Assembly (NCBI GenBank): GCA_041621755.1
Contig: JBFKAE010000002.1
Span: 1 to 64,000 of the forward strand
Origin: Sphingosinicella sp041621755
GTDB lineage: Bacteria > Pseudomonadota > Alphaproteobacteria > Sphingomonadales > Sphingomonadaceae
DNA: 64,000 nucleotides
Reading direction: 5' to 3'
Under the pieces are notes generated by a model, which did not search any database, had not been told where the DNA came from, and saw only the letters and a program-made list of their open reading frames with translations. Within the stretch, counting starts at the first letter, position 1, and each line of letters starts with the position of its first letter. Shown here piece by piece: positions 43,941 to 51,327 of this stretch. Position numbers and translations under genes: made by a program.

Positions 43941-46211
43941 TTAGAACCCAAGGTCGTCAGCGGCGTCGAGGCCGGGCAATTGGGCTTCGCCCGGACCGCC
44001 TGCGGAACGTTCAACGCCGTGCTCGGGTTCGAGTGCCTCGGTGAGTTCGCGCGCAGTCTGCGAGACCTGCTTGGCGTTTCCGGCCAGCTTCACATTCGTG
44101 GACGAGCGGGGGGCGCCTTCAACGCCGCGCTGCGCTGCGGACATTTCGGTATCCGGCGCGCCCGGACGATAGCTCATCGCCCGCGACAGGCTGCTGGCAA
44201 CGGGAACATTTTCACCGATGTCCTGGCTCCCCAATTGGGCCGGTTCGTCCTCGTCCGCGAGGGCCTCAAGAGCAGACTCCCGGTCGTCGTCCCGCTCCAT
44301 CTCCGGCTCGGGTTCGGGCGCATCGCGGGTCTCGCGCCCGCCCGCTTCCGGATCGCCCTGATCCTCTTCGTCGGTCTCTTCGGCAAATTCGATCGGCTCG
44401 ACATTTTCGCGCAGCACATAGCCTTCAGCGACCTTCGGATAGTCCTTCCAGGCAAGCCTGATCCGTGCCGCATCGAAGCCTTCGGGGAAGACCAGGAAAC
44501 CGCGCAACGACGGCAGCTTCATGATGTCGTCGGGCAGCACCAGAGGCTGGACTTCGCTGCGCGGGGTGATCGTCGCGGCATCGCGAATGTTCGAATATCC
44601 GTAGCTGTATGCTTCATCCATCATGCGCACTTCGCGGTGGCCGATGAAATCCGAACAATGCTCGGCTGTGTCGCGATCGGCGGCGGCAAGGATGAGCTTG
44701 GTGCGCGCGAGCGATGCAAGGTTCTGTGCGCCTTCCTTGCCATAGGTTTCGGCAAGCTTGGCGAAGCTGTGGATGCCAAGCACGAAGGCCCCGCCGAACC
44801 CGCGCGCTGTCTGCAGGCCGTCCTCGATCGCAGGCAGGCGGTGGAGCGCATGGACCTCGTCGAAGAAGAACCAGGTGCGCAAATCGCGCGTGCGCGGCAA
44901 GCGCATCAGCGTGTGCACGGCAAGGTTCATCCAGAGCGAGAGGAGCGCGCGATTGAGGACCAGTTCGTTGTGCGAGGAAGTGATGAACAGGATCGATCCG
45001 GGCTGGTCGCAATCGCGGATCCAGTCGCAAATCGAGAAGGGTTCCTTGCCTTCAGGAAGGAACCGCAAAGCCTGCGCATTGGTGTTGAACACCGCGCGGA
45101 TCGATTCCGCCATCTTCGCCGCTTCGGGCGCGGTCAGCGGATCGGCGACGGTATTCTCGAGCAGCTTGTGGACCGCCTTGAGGTCGGCCATCATCAGTCG
45201 GCTCGCGAGCGCCTGGTTGGTCGCCTTACCCAGCTTGATAAGGCGCATGCAGGTCTCGACGAAAAGCGTGCGCGCAGCCAGCATCCAGAAGGGTTCCGCT
45301 CCGCCGCCATCGGCGGGCAGAAGCGCGGCGGCAATGCCGGTAAAGTCGGCGTGGTTCTTCGCTTCGGCGAAGACCGACCAGGACGGGCAGCGCTCGTCCA
45401 TGGGATTGAGGATCGTGTCGGTCTCGGGGTTGTAGAAGGCCTCGACATAGGCGCCGGTGAGATCGAAGACGACGGCCCGGTCGCGGCGCTTGCGCATCTG
45501 CGCGATCAGCGCGCGCATCTGCGTCGTCTTGCCGGTTCCGGTCGAGCCGATCATCATCGTGTGCGCCTGTTCGGTGCGCCAGGGGAAGGGCACGCCGGCG
45601 AGCGCATAGGCATGATGGATGCCCGCTGCCTTGCGCTCGACAAGCGGCATAGCAAGCACCTCGTCCATGGTCCTTCCCGGCAAGCGTTCGGCGACTTCCT
45701 GGGCAAGCGCGGCGCGGTTGTGATCGTTGATGACGGATGCAAGATCGGTCGCATCGACGAGCATCGCGCCGCGCTGATGGCGCTCCTCGAGGATCGACTT
45801 TCCGCGCCGCCGGGAGAAGTCGACGAACCACACCGCAATCGGCACGGCGACGAAAAGCGAGATAAACAGCGAGCCCCATATCGCGCGCATCATCCTCTCC
45901 CAGGCGACGACGACATCGGGGTGCGAGGCGACCATGCCGATGGGTGCGGGAATGACCTCTCCCGAGGGCAGGGTGAGGTTGATCACCTTGGCATTGGAGA
46001 ACTCCATGAACTGCCATCCGGCAGCATAGATCCGCATGCCAATCATCTGAATTTCGTGTTCGTGAAGCCGCAGCGCCAGGACCACCGAAAGCACTGCGAG
46101 GAAGGTGAAGAACCAGACGAGAAACGGCAGCCGCGCGGAGGCGAACCACATCAGGAATTCGTGGGTGATGAGCTGCGATCCGCGCGTGAAATCACCGGCA
46201 TTGCGCGGCAT
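43941..46211 (-). CDS. traD: Type IV coupling protein TraD
   Basis: A membrane ATPase that delivers the relaxosome to the channel. Two membrane helices lie in the first ~140 residues (FLVWFFTFLAVLSVVLAL; LFISLFVAVPIAVWFV). The ATPase has Walker A GSTGTGKT near residue 221 and Walker B-like FFFDEVHAL. The C-terminal tail is acidic (ETDEEDQGDPEAGG) and would bind the relaxase. The start at MPRNAGDFTRGSQ fits the family; the frame stays open upstream over the RHH gene, and ATGs at 46328 or 46334 are alternatives. Confidence 0.92.
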   Translation of the reverse strand: MPRNAGDFTRGSQLITHEFLMWFASARLPFLVWFFTFLAVLSVVLALRLHEHEIQMIGMRIYAAGWQFMEFSNAKVINLTLPSGEVIPAPIGMVASHPDVVVAWERMMRAIWGSLFISLFVAVPIAVWFVDFSRRRGKSILEERHQRGAMLVDATDLASVINDHNRAALAQEVAERLPGRTMDEVLAMPLVERKAAGIHHAYALAGVPFPWRTEQAHTMMIGSTGTGKTTQMRALIAQMRKRRDRAVVFDLTGAYVEAFYNPETDTILNPMDERCPSWSVFAEAKNHADFTGIAAALLPADGGGAEPFWMLAARTLFVETCMRLIKLGKATNQALASRLMMADLKAVHKLLENTVADPLTAPEAAKMAESIRAVFNTNAQALRFLPEGKEPFSICDWIRDCDQPGSILFITSSHNELVLNRALLSLWMNLAVHTLMRLPRTRDLRTWFFFDEVHALHRLPAIEDGLQTARGFGGAFVLGIHSFAKLAETYGKEGAQNLASLARTKLILAAADRDTAEHCSDFIGHREVRMMDEAYSYGYSNIRDAATITPRSEVQPLVLPDDIMKLPSLRGFLVFPEGFDAARIRLAWKDYPKVAEGYVLRENVEPIEFAEETDEEDQGDPEAGGRETRDAPEPEPEMERDDDRESALEALADEDEPAQLGSQDIGENVPVASSLSRAMSYRPGAPDTEMSAAQRGVEGAPRSSTNVKLAGNAKQVSQTARELTEALEPEHGVERSAGGPGEAQLPGLDAADDLGF

Positions 46212-46269
46212 GTTGCCGCGCGCCGAATGGTGCTGAAGCTTGCCCGGGCGGCGGCGGTCGGACCAGGTG

Positions 46270-46560
46270 TCAGGCCGCGCCACAAAGCGCCTCCATCCGG
46301 GCCTCGGCTTCGGCGAGTAGTTCGCCATGTACATCGGCGTATTGGCGCTGGATGATGAGGTCGAGCGCGAGGAAGAGATACTCGAGCGAGAACTGCCGCC
46401 GCCGGTCGAGTTCGGAAGCTCCCGCGACGCCTTCGAGAAAATGCTCAAGAGCGATTCGCACGAGATTGGATCGGGAAGTCTTTTGCGCTTCGGCAGCGGC
46501 CTTTGCTGCCTCGGCAATCGGCTGCGGCAGCCGCACCGAAATTAATACCGTATCTGTCAT
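46270..46560 (-). CDS. Ribbon-helix-helix protein, likely relaxosome accessory (TrwA/TraY-like)
   Basis: A 96-residue protein. The N-terminus is a ribbon-helix-helix DNA-binding unit (TVLISVRLPQPIAEAAKAAAEAQKTSRSNLVRIALEHFL); the rest is helical and probably mediates oligomer formation. The ATG two codons into the frame is chosen because AAGGGG precedes it. Gene order RHH-coupling protein-relaxase equals trwA-trwB-trwC of R388, where TrwA binds oriT and represses the operon, so the same role is inferred here. Confidence 0.8.
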   Translation of the reverse strand: MTDTVLISVRLPQPIAEAAKAAAEAQKTSRSNLVRIALEHFLEGVAGASELDRRRQFSLEYLFLALDLIIQRQYADVHGELLAEAEARMEALCGAA

Positions 46561-46566
46561 CGCCAA

Positions 46567-47031
46567 CCCCTTCGAAAAGGGCCTGGCGGGAATTGCGCGA
46601 GGGAGAATTTAGGCTATCGCCAGACGGGTGGCAAGCGAAAGGTCGCAGGCCCTGGGCGTATCACATCGTATTACGCACGAAATGGCGTAGTTCAGCCGCT
46701 TAAGGTTGTGTCAGTCCTATTGTAATACACCAGAATACAAAACATACCGTGCGTAAACATACCAGTTTCGGCCATTCTTCGAACTGCACCGCAGTGTACG
46801 GTCTGCAAAATATCCAATCAATCCCACCCATGCCGTCGCTCGCGGGGTTGTCAGCACTTAAGAGGATATGGGGAAGGGCCTTCATGGCATGTTACGGCGC
46901 TGACCCCGATGCATTTTACTTTGCCAATTGGTCATGAATTTGCGCCTGGCGATGCGCGAAGGCTTGCCAAGAGCGCATGTCCGGGCAAGGCTTGTGGCCG
47001 GGAGGTTTCAGCACCACCCAGGAGTATGATC
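46567..47031. other. Candidate oriT region upstream of the relaxosome genes
   Basis: A 465-base stretch without genes, unusually AT-rich between 46715 and 46815. It holds AAACATACC direct repeats (46740-46748 and 46755-46763, 15-bp period), repeated AATACA units, the dyad CGTA-T-TACG (46667-46675), GCGTA/TACGC arms and GTGT/ACAC arms. By synteny with R388 the origin of transfer should lie here. The nic site is not identified. Confidence 0.5.
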
Positions 47032-47259
47032 ATGGCCAGGAAAGGAAGCCTTGAAGCCGAACGTCGAGCCATCGCAAAGGACCGCGACGCGCTGGCTGCG
47101 CGTGAAGCGAAACTGCGCGATAACGAGCAAAAGGCGAGCATCGAGCTGATGCGCAAAAGCCCGCTTGGCAAGGCGCCGTTCGAGCGGGTCGAAGCGTTCT
47201 TTGCAACGCTCGGCAAGCTCGGGCTCGACGAGGCGGAAAAGCGCTTGTCGGCAAGCTGA
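47032..47259 (+). CDS. Small coiled-coil hypothetical protein
   Basis: A 75-residue protein, highly charged and helical (LEAERRAIAKDRDALAAREAKLRDNEQKAS), with coiled-coil potential, then a short FERVEAFFATLGKLGLDEAEKRL segment. GGAG is 7 bases before this ATG, which excludes the in-frame ATG two codons upstream. A strong intrinsic terminator follows. Function unknown. Confidence 0.7.
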   Translation: MARKGSLEAERRAIAKDRDALAAREAKLRDNEQKASIELMRKSPLGKAPFERVEAFFATLGKLGLDEAEKRLSAS

Positions 47260-47280
47260 AACCGGTCTCGGCAAGAGACC

Positions 47281-47318
47281 AGCGCCGCCGGGCACTCGAT
47301 GTGTCGGGCGGCGCTTTT
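47281..47318 (+). terminator. Intrinsic terminator, plus strand
   Basis: Perfect 9-bp arms AGCGCCGCC (47281-47289) and GGCGGCGCT (47307-47315) are followed by a T run. It ends the 75-residue protein gene 21 bases downstream of its stop codon. Confidence 0.85.
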
Positions 47319-47327
47319 GCATCATGC

Positions 47328-47370
47328 AAAAGAACAAGCCGGAGAGACCCAAATCGGATCCCTCCGGCTT
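47328..47370 (-). terminator. Intrinsic terminator, minus strand
   Basis: Perfect 9-bp arms (AAGCCGGAG 47336-47344 and CTCCGGCTT 47362-47370), with GTTCTTTT following on the minus strand. It ends the convergent 103-residue protein gene. Together with the plus-strand terminator it insulates the two transcription units. Confidence 0.8.
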
Positions 47371-47386
47371 GATCGCGATCGGTGCA

Positions 47387-47698
47387 TCAGAACGGGCAGT
47401 CATCGTCCCAGTCGGCGTCCATCAGCACGCTCATGAAGCTGGCGGCGCGAGCGATGTTCTCCTCGTCGAAGTCGTCGGCCATCTGGCCCTGGACCGTATG
47501 GACGATGCGGTCGATGAGGTGTATCGGCAGCGCGTTGTAGTCGCCTTCCTCTATGACGCGGAACGAGCCGTCTTCGTCCTCGATCACGTGGCAGTCGAAG
47601 AAGCTGTGCGCGGCGCGCATGGTTGCTGTGCGAATGGCGGCGTCGTAGCTGACAGTGTCAAACTCGGGAATGTCGAAACGGGAAACGAGAGCGTTCAT
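47387..47698 (-). CDS. Hypothetical acidic protein
   Basis: A 103-residue acidic protein without signal or membrane segments (for example MADDFDEENIARAASFMSVL and DADWDDDCPF at the end). AGGAGG six bases before the ATG supports the start. It is preceded by a copy of the structured element also found ahead of the DUF2493 gene. The family is not recognised. Confidence 0.72.
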   Translation of the reverse strand: MNALVSRFDIPEFDTVSYDAAIRTATMRAAHSFFDCHVIEDEDGSFRVIEEGDYNALPIHLIDRIVHTVQGQMADDFDEENIARAASFMSVLMDADWDDDCPF

Positions 47699-47762
47699 GA
47701 AAACCTCCTATTGAGAGCACTTGAAAAGAGGTCTCGAGGCAGGATGATCGCGCTTGGCGCGG

Positions 47763-47878
47763 GTCACAGAACGGGCCGCAGGACCGCCGCGTCAGCGGGG
47801 GTGGGGGAGCCGATTTTTTCGCGAGCCAAGGCGCAGCCGCAGGACGCGCAAAAATTGGGGGAACCGCCCTTCTTGACG
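47763..47878 (+). repeat. Structured non-coding element, copy A
   Basis: A 116-base element related to copy B at 49228-49354 along its whole length; both begin GTCACAG and end TTGACG. The outer stem pairs 47810-47823 with 47845-47858 (13 of 14 pairs) and encloses an inner GGC-GCA-GCC hairpin (47830-47838). It lies about 65 bases upstream of the minus-strand gene at 47387-47698. The surrounding stretch 47699-48109 has no genes. Confidence 0.7.
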
Positions 47879-48042
47879 CAGGCCAATGGCGGTCATCACG
47901 CTTGGAAGTCTGCGAGAAGGAATACCCCCTATCCATCCAGCCCGGCCGATGCGAGCCATGCCGTCCCGCCAGCAGGCCATGGGCCGTCACTGGCGGGGCC
48001 AGCATGCGAGCGAGCCGGGCAGGGGAGTACGCAATCGACAGC

Positions 48043-48075
48043 AAAAAGGGCATCCGGCGGTGAAACCGGACACCC
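48043..48075 (-). terminator. Intrinsic terminator after the DUF2493 gene
   Basis: Arms GGGCATCCGG (48048-48057) and CCGGACACCC (48066-48075) pair except for two central bases. On the minus strand TTTTT follows. It lies about 35 bases past the DUF2493 stop. Confidence 0.75.
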
Positions 48076-48109
48076 CTTTGCGAGAACCGCTGGTGCAATT
48101 CCGTGCCGC

Positions 48110-49153
48110 TCAGAACGGCGGCAGATCGTCTCCATTGGCGACGCGCTTTGCGGCTTGCTGGCCGGCTTGGTCCGCGGCCTTTGCCTGACGCTGCACGGGT
48201 TCATTGTCGGCACCCGCTTCGCGCACGATGTGCATGGGAATGCGTGCCTCGCGCAGCCGGTCGGCAAGGTTCGCCTGAATGCCGCCGCCGCTGCAGACAA
48301 TCGCCTCGACCGGCTTGAACGCGAGCATGCGGGCGTTGCGCTGGTAGGGCGCGGAAGCGCCGCGCGATGCATCGGGCTTGCACAGGATCACCGGCACGCC
48401 CTGGCGCGATGCCCATGAGGCCGCGATGACATCGGCGCCCTTGTTCTGCGCGGTGGTTGCGAGCACCATCGAGGGAATGCGTTCGCGCACCGCATCGAGG
48501 TAGTCGTGCACCAGGCCGATATCGGTAAATTGCTGTCCGCCCGAGAACACCACGACCGGTCCCGAAGGCGCAAACTGCTCGCGCCGCTGCGCGCGCTGCG
48601 ATGCGAGGTAATCACGCGCTTCGATCATCGACGCGTTCGACTTCATCGAGACCCGCGAACCACGCACCGGCGAGAAGGGACGGCCGGTTTCGACAAGATA
48701 GATCGAGGCGGCATGATCGCGCATGCACTCCATCGCGTCGCGGCACTCGGCCAGGCTCCTGGCCTGCATGGTGAGGTCCTCGACGTCGGTGGCGTAGACT
48801 TCGCTCGGATCGTATTCGCGCAGCTTCTCCTGGAGTTTTCTGGCCATGGCATCCTCGCGGTCATCGAGGCGCTTTGCCACCACGTGGAAGCTGTTGGCCA
48901 CGCCCCATGCGACTTCGCTTGCGAAGTCTTCCATGCGGGTGTCGCGAAACAAATCGAAGACCGTTGCCAGCATCATCTCGATCGCGGCCTGCGCAATGTC
49001 GGGATCGGGCATTTCGGCAGAGCTGGGTTCGTCGGCGACCGAGAGCCGGGAAAGTTCGGTCTGCTCCATGAAGGCCCGGGCATAGTCGGGCGTCTGGACC
49101 TCACGCGCATAGTGCTCGGCAAGGTCGGAAAAGTTCGAGAAACGAGTTGTCAT
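48110..49153 (-). CDS. DUF2493 (SLOG-like) protein
   Basis: A 347-residue protein. The C-terminal half is a DUF2493 domain of the SLOG/Rossmann type: VVVFSGGQQFTDIGLVHDYL, NKGADVIAASWASRQGVPVILCKPD and AIVCSGGGIQANLADRLREA with the nucleotide-binding glycine loops. The N-terminal half is helical and unassigned. The family is common on plasmids and phages of alphaproteobacteria and probably binds a nucleotide; its role is unknown. The ATG after CGGAGG is chosen over one 11 codons upstream. A structured element (copy B) lies 75-200 bases upstream. Confidence 0.85.
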   Translation of the reverse strand: MTTRFSNFSDLAEHYAREVQTPDYARAFMEQTELSRLSVADEPSSAEMPDPDIAQAAIEMMLATVFDLFRDTRMEDFASEVAWGVANSFHVVAKRLDDREDAMARKLQEKLREYDPSEVYATDVEDLTMQARSLAECRDAMECMRDHAASIYLVETGRPFSPVRGSRVSMKSNASMIEARDYLASQRAQRREQFAPSGPVVVFSGGQQFTDIGLVHDYLDAVRERIPSMVLATTAQNKGADVIAASWASRQGVPVILCKPDASRGASAPYQRNARMLAFKPVEAIVCSGGGIQANLADRLREARIPMHIVREAGADNEPVQRQAKAADQAGQQAAKRVANGDDLPPF

Positions 49154-49880
49154 GATATCCTCCGAAGGATCTGTCTCTCTCATCACCGCGATGAAAGATG
49201 AGCCTTGAAGGACGCCGGAGTCAGGCAGTCACAGGACGGCGGGGCCGCAGGCCACGCCGCCGCGCCAAGCGGGCGTGGGGGGAGCCGGTTTTGCGGGGCA
49301 CAAGGCGCACGCCGCAGGGCCCGCAAAATCGGGGGGCACCCGCGATCCTTGACGGCCGCCAGCTCGCAGGCGTCATGCTTTGGCGATGCCGATTTCACTC
49401 GGCTACCGAGATGAGAGAGTTGAAAAGGTTTTGCCCCCGAACCGCGCACGCGGTCGGGGTGAACAGCAAAACACCGCATCGACTGCGACCCGCCCTTGAG
49501 AGCTCCCGCAGGGCACCTTTGTGCCCGCCCCACGGGAGGCAGGCGGGGTCGCCCTGGTGAGCGCCGACGACGGCGCGGCCAGCAACCAGAAACGGACCCC
49601 TTGCCGGAGCAAGTCCGTCGTCGCGCGGGTCCCGTGCTTGTCACGGGTGCGGGACGGCGACGGAGCCGGAGGCAAGAGTGCCGGCGGCCCAATGCAGGAA
49701 GCACCGCACCCGCAGGAGCGCGGCTGCAAGGCGCGCGGGACCGAGTGCGGCAATCTTGACAGGGCCGCTCCTTCTGAGATCGATCGCGAACGCGTGGGGG
49801 GACCTTGTCGTGATCCATTTGCAGGCGCGTGACGCATTGCAGGCTCGCCAAACCCTGGGGTCGCGCGCTAGATTGCCGGA
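49154..49880. other. Long non-coding region with GC-rich hairpins
   Basis: A 727-base stretch without a supported gene. Besides element copy B it holds strong hairpins on the plus strand: arms GACGACGG/CCGTCGTC enclosing TTGC-CGGA-GCAA (about 49567-49625), CCCGTG/CACGGG (about 49632-49650), and CCGCAC/GTGCGG (about 49705-49752). Such density suggests a control, transfer or replication region; no iterons or gene are seen. Confidence 0.5.
49228..49354 (+). repeat. Structured non-coding element, copy B
   Basis: A 127-base partner of copy A. The outer stem pairs 49285-49297 (CCGGTTTTGCGGG) with 49320-49332 (CCCGCAAAATCGG), 13 of 13 counting one G-T pair, around an inner GGCG-CA-CGCC hairpin (49304-49313). 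Stem bases differ from copy A while pairing is kept, which points to selection on structure. It lies upstream of the DUF2493 gene (minus strand). Confidence 0.72.
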
Positions 49881-50120
49881 ATGGTGACGATGACGATCTG
49901 CGTACCGCCGGAATTGATGGCGTTTGTTCAGGGCGAGGTCTCTGCGCGTGGCATGGGCACGATCAGCAACTATGTGTGCGAACTGATCCGCAAAGATCGG
50001 GACAGCGTGAATCTGCGCGATTTGCTGATGGAGGGAGCCGCCTCAGCGACTGGCAAGCCCGCTGACGCGAACTATTTTGACGGTCTTCGTTCTCGCGTCA
50101 CGGGCAGCGCAGCTTCTTGA
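49881..50120 (+). CDS. ParD-like antitoxin without a toxin partner
   Basis: A 79-residue ribbon-helix-helix antitoxin of the ParD/CC2985 type: MTICVPPELMAFVQGEVSARGMGTISNYVCELIRKD, then the LRDLLMEGAAS and PADANYFDGLRSRV segments typical of the toxin-binding tail. A ParE gene usually follows within a few bases; here an unrelated 89-residue gene comes instead, so this is an orphan antitoxin or pairs with an unrecognised partner. Confidence 0.82.
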   Translation: MVTMTICVPPELMAFVQGEVSARGMGTISNYVCELIRKDRDSVNLRDLLMEGAASATGKPADANYFDGLRSRVTGSAAS

Positions 50121-50173
50121 GAACAAGCCAGGGCGAGAACGCCATTTTGAATTGATCGATCGGGAATTGGGTC

Positions 50174-50443
50174 ATGGAATTTGACGATCAGATGCGGCGG
50201 TTCTTCGGGACAGACGACCTTGCGAGCGTTTCCCCCGAGGCGATGGCGAGCGGCATCGAGCGCATGCAGGTCGAGTTCGGGTTGGAGACCGACAAGGGCC
50301 GCAGGTTCGCGATGTGGTCGCTGCTCTACATGCTGGGTTCCGCGCCTGACCTCGATGTCGCGTTCGAGGACCCGCAGGACCGCGATGCGGCGCGAACTTT
50401 CATGGACCTTCTGGACCAAGCCAACAGCGCTGCGGACAGCTAG
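50174..50443 (+). CDS. Hypothetical protein after the ParD-like gene
   Basis: An 89-residue acidic, helical protein (MEFDDQMRRFFGTDDLASVSPEAMASGIERMQVEFG; FEDPQDRDAARTFMDLLDQ). It is 53 bases after the ParD-like antitoxin in the same direction, in the place of a toxin, but has no ParE/RelE features. Function unknown; the acidic character argues against a ribonuclease. Confidence 0.7.
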   Translation: MEFDDQMRRFFGTDDLASVSPEAMASGIERMQVEFGLETDKGRRFAMWSLLYMLGSAPDLDVAFEDPQDRDAARTFMDLLDQANSAADS

Positions 50444-50609
50444 GCAGCCCCTAAGAAAAGGCGATCCAGGCGATTTACCCTGCAATCGGGCGTGTTCGCG
50501 ATTTGCGGGGTAAACGGCAGAATTCCGAGTAATCTTCAGACCAAACCCGGACCATCTGGTGATACCCAATCGGAATACGTCCGAAATCCCTTTGAGACCC
50601 GCTGGTATG

Positions 50610-50667
50610 TGTCCATATTTGGACAATGATCGCGGATTTGCAAACTCAATTGTCCACGCTTGGACAA
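50610..50667 (+). promoter_or_regulatory. Two TGTCCA-N4-TGGACA operators around the XRE gene start
   Basis: The first copy (50610-50625) ends exactly before the ATG; the second (TTGTCCA-N4-TGGACAA, 50650-50667) lies inside the first codons. Centres are 41 bases apart, about four helical turns, so two repressor dimers could bind the same face. This strongly suggests autorepression by the encoded XRE protein. Confidence 0.75.
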
Positions 50668-50937
50668 CAGATCAGGCAGAGGCGTCTTGGCCTCAACCTC
50701 ACGCAGCAGGCGGCAGCGGCCAGGTCTGGCGTAGCCTATCGAACCTGGCGGCGGATGGAAGGAGAGGGCAAGGCTTCGATCGAGGACCTGGTGCGCGCGG
50801 CGATTGCGCTGCGTTGCGATGAAAATCTCGCTATGCTGTTCCCCGAACCTGTCGCCAGAAACATGGATGAATTGCTCGCGCGTCAGCGCATGGCTGCTGG
50901 CGGGGGACGGCAGCGCGCCGGAAAGGCAAGGTCGTAA
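50626..50937 (+). CDS. XRE-family regulator
   Basis: A 103-residue DNA-binding protein. The lambda-repressor-like helix-turn-helix is clear (LGQQIRQRRLGLNLTQQAAAARSGVAYRTWRRMEGEGKAS), as in HipB/antitoxin regulators; the C-terminal tail is basic and short. The ATG abuts a palindromic operator. No toxin follows directly; the next pair is hipBA about 115 bases downstream. It may be a solitary antitoxin-like repressor. Confidence 0.85.
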   Translation: MIADLQTQLSTLGQQIRQRRLGLNLTQQAAAARSGVAYRTWRRMEGEGKASIEDLVRAAIALRCDENLAMLFPEPVARNMDELLARQRMAAGGGRQRAGKARS

Positions 50938-51051
50938 AGTTTTCGCCGAGCTTTAGCTTGCAGGCACCGACTCACAGGTGCCTGAACAGAATTGCATCAT
51001 ATACAAGGCGTATTTGTTGATTTGTTCATTATTGCCTAGTATATTGTGCAA

Positions 51052-51327
51052 ATGCTGGATCTGGCAACGCTCGGAGAAACGATCGCGCAGCACCGCAGCG
51101 CGCAGCGGCTGACACAGGCCGAACTGGCCCGGCGCGCGCGCATCGGGCGATCGACACTCGATGCGCTGGAAAATGGCCGCCTGGCGGAGCTGGGATTCGG
51201 CAAGATCGCACGAATCCTGTCTGCACTGGGCCTCACCCTGAAGCTTGGCGAGGCCAATCGGGGGCGGCCGACACTGGAGGACCTTCTCGCCGAAACCGAT
51301 GAGACGCCGTTGAAGGATCGGGCATGA
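51052..51327 (+). CDS. hipB: HipB-like XRE antitoxin
   Basis: A 91-residue antitoxin and repressor. The helix-turn-helix lies at residues ~8-45 (LGETIAQHRSAQRLTQAELARRARIGRSTLDALENG), followed by a short toxin-contact tail. Its stop overlaps the hipA start by four bases (ATGA), the standard hipBA arrangement. GTG two codons upstream is an alternative start. Confidence 0.88.
   Translation: MLDLATLGETIAQHRSAQRLTQAELARRARIGRSTLDALENGRLAELGFGKIARILSALGLTLKLGEANRGRPTLEDLLAETDETPLKDRA

Noticed and set aside
43770..46355. 861-residue plus-strand frame opposite traD
   Set aside because: Antisense shadow of the coupling protein gene caused by high GC at third positions; no family features.
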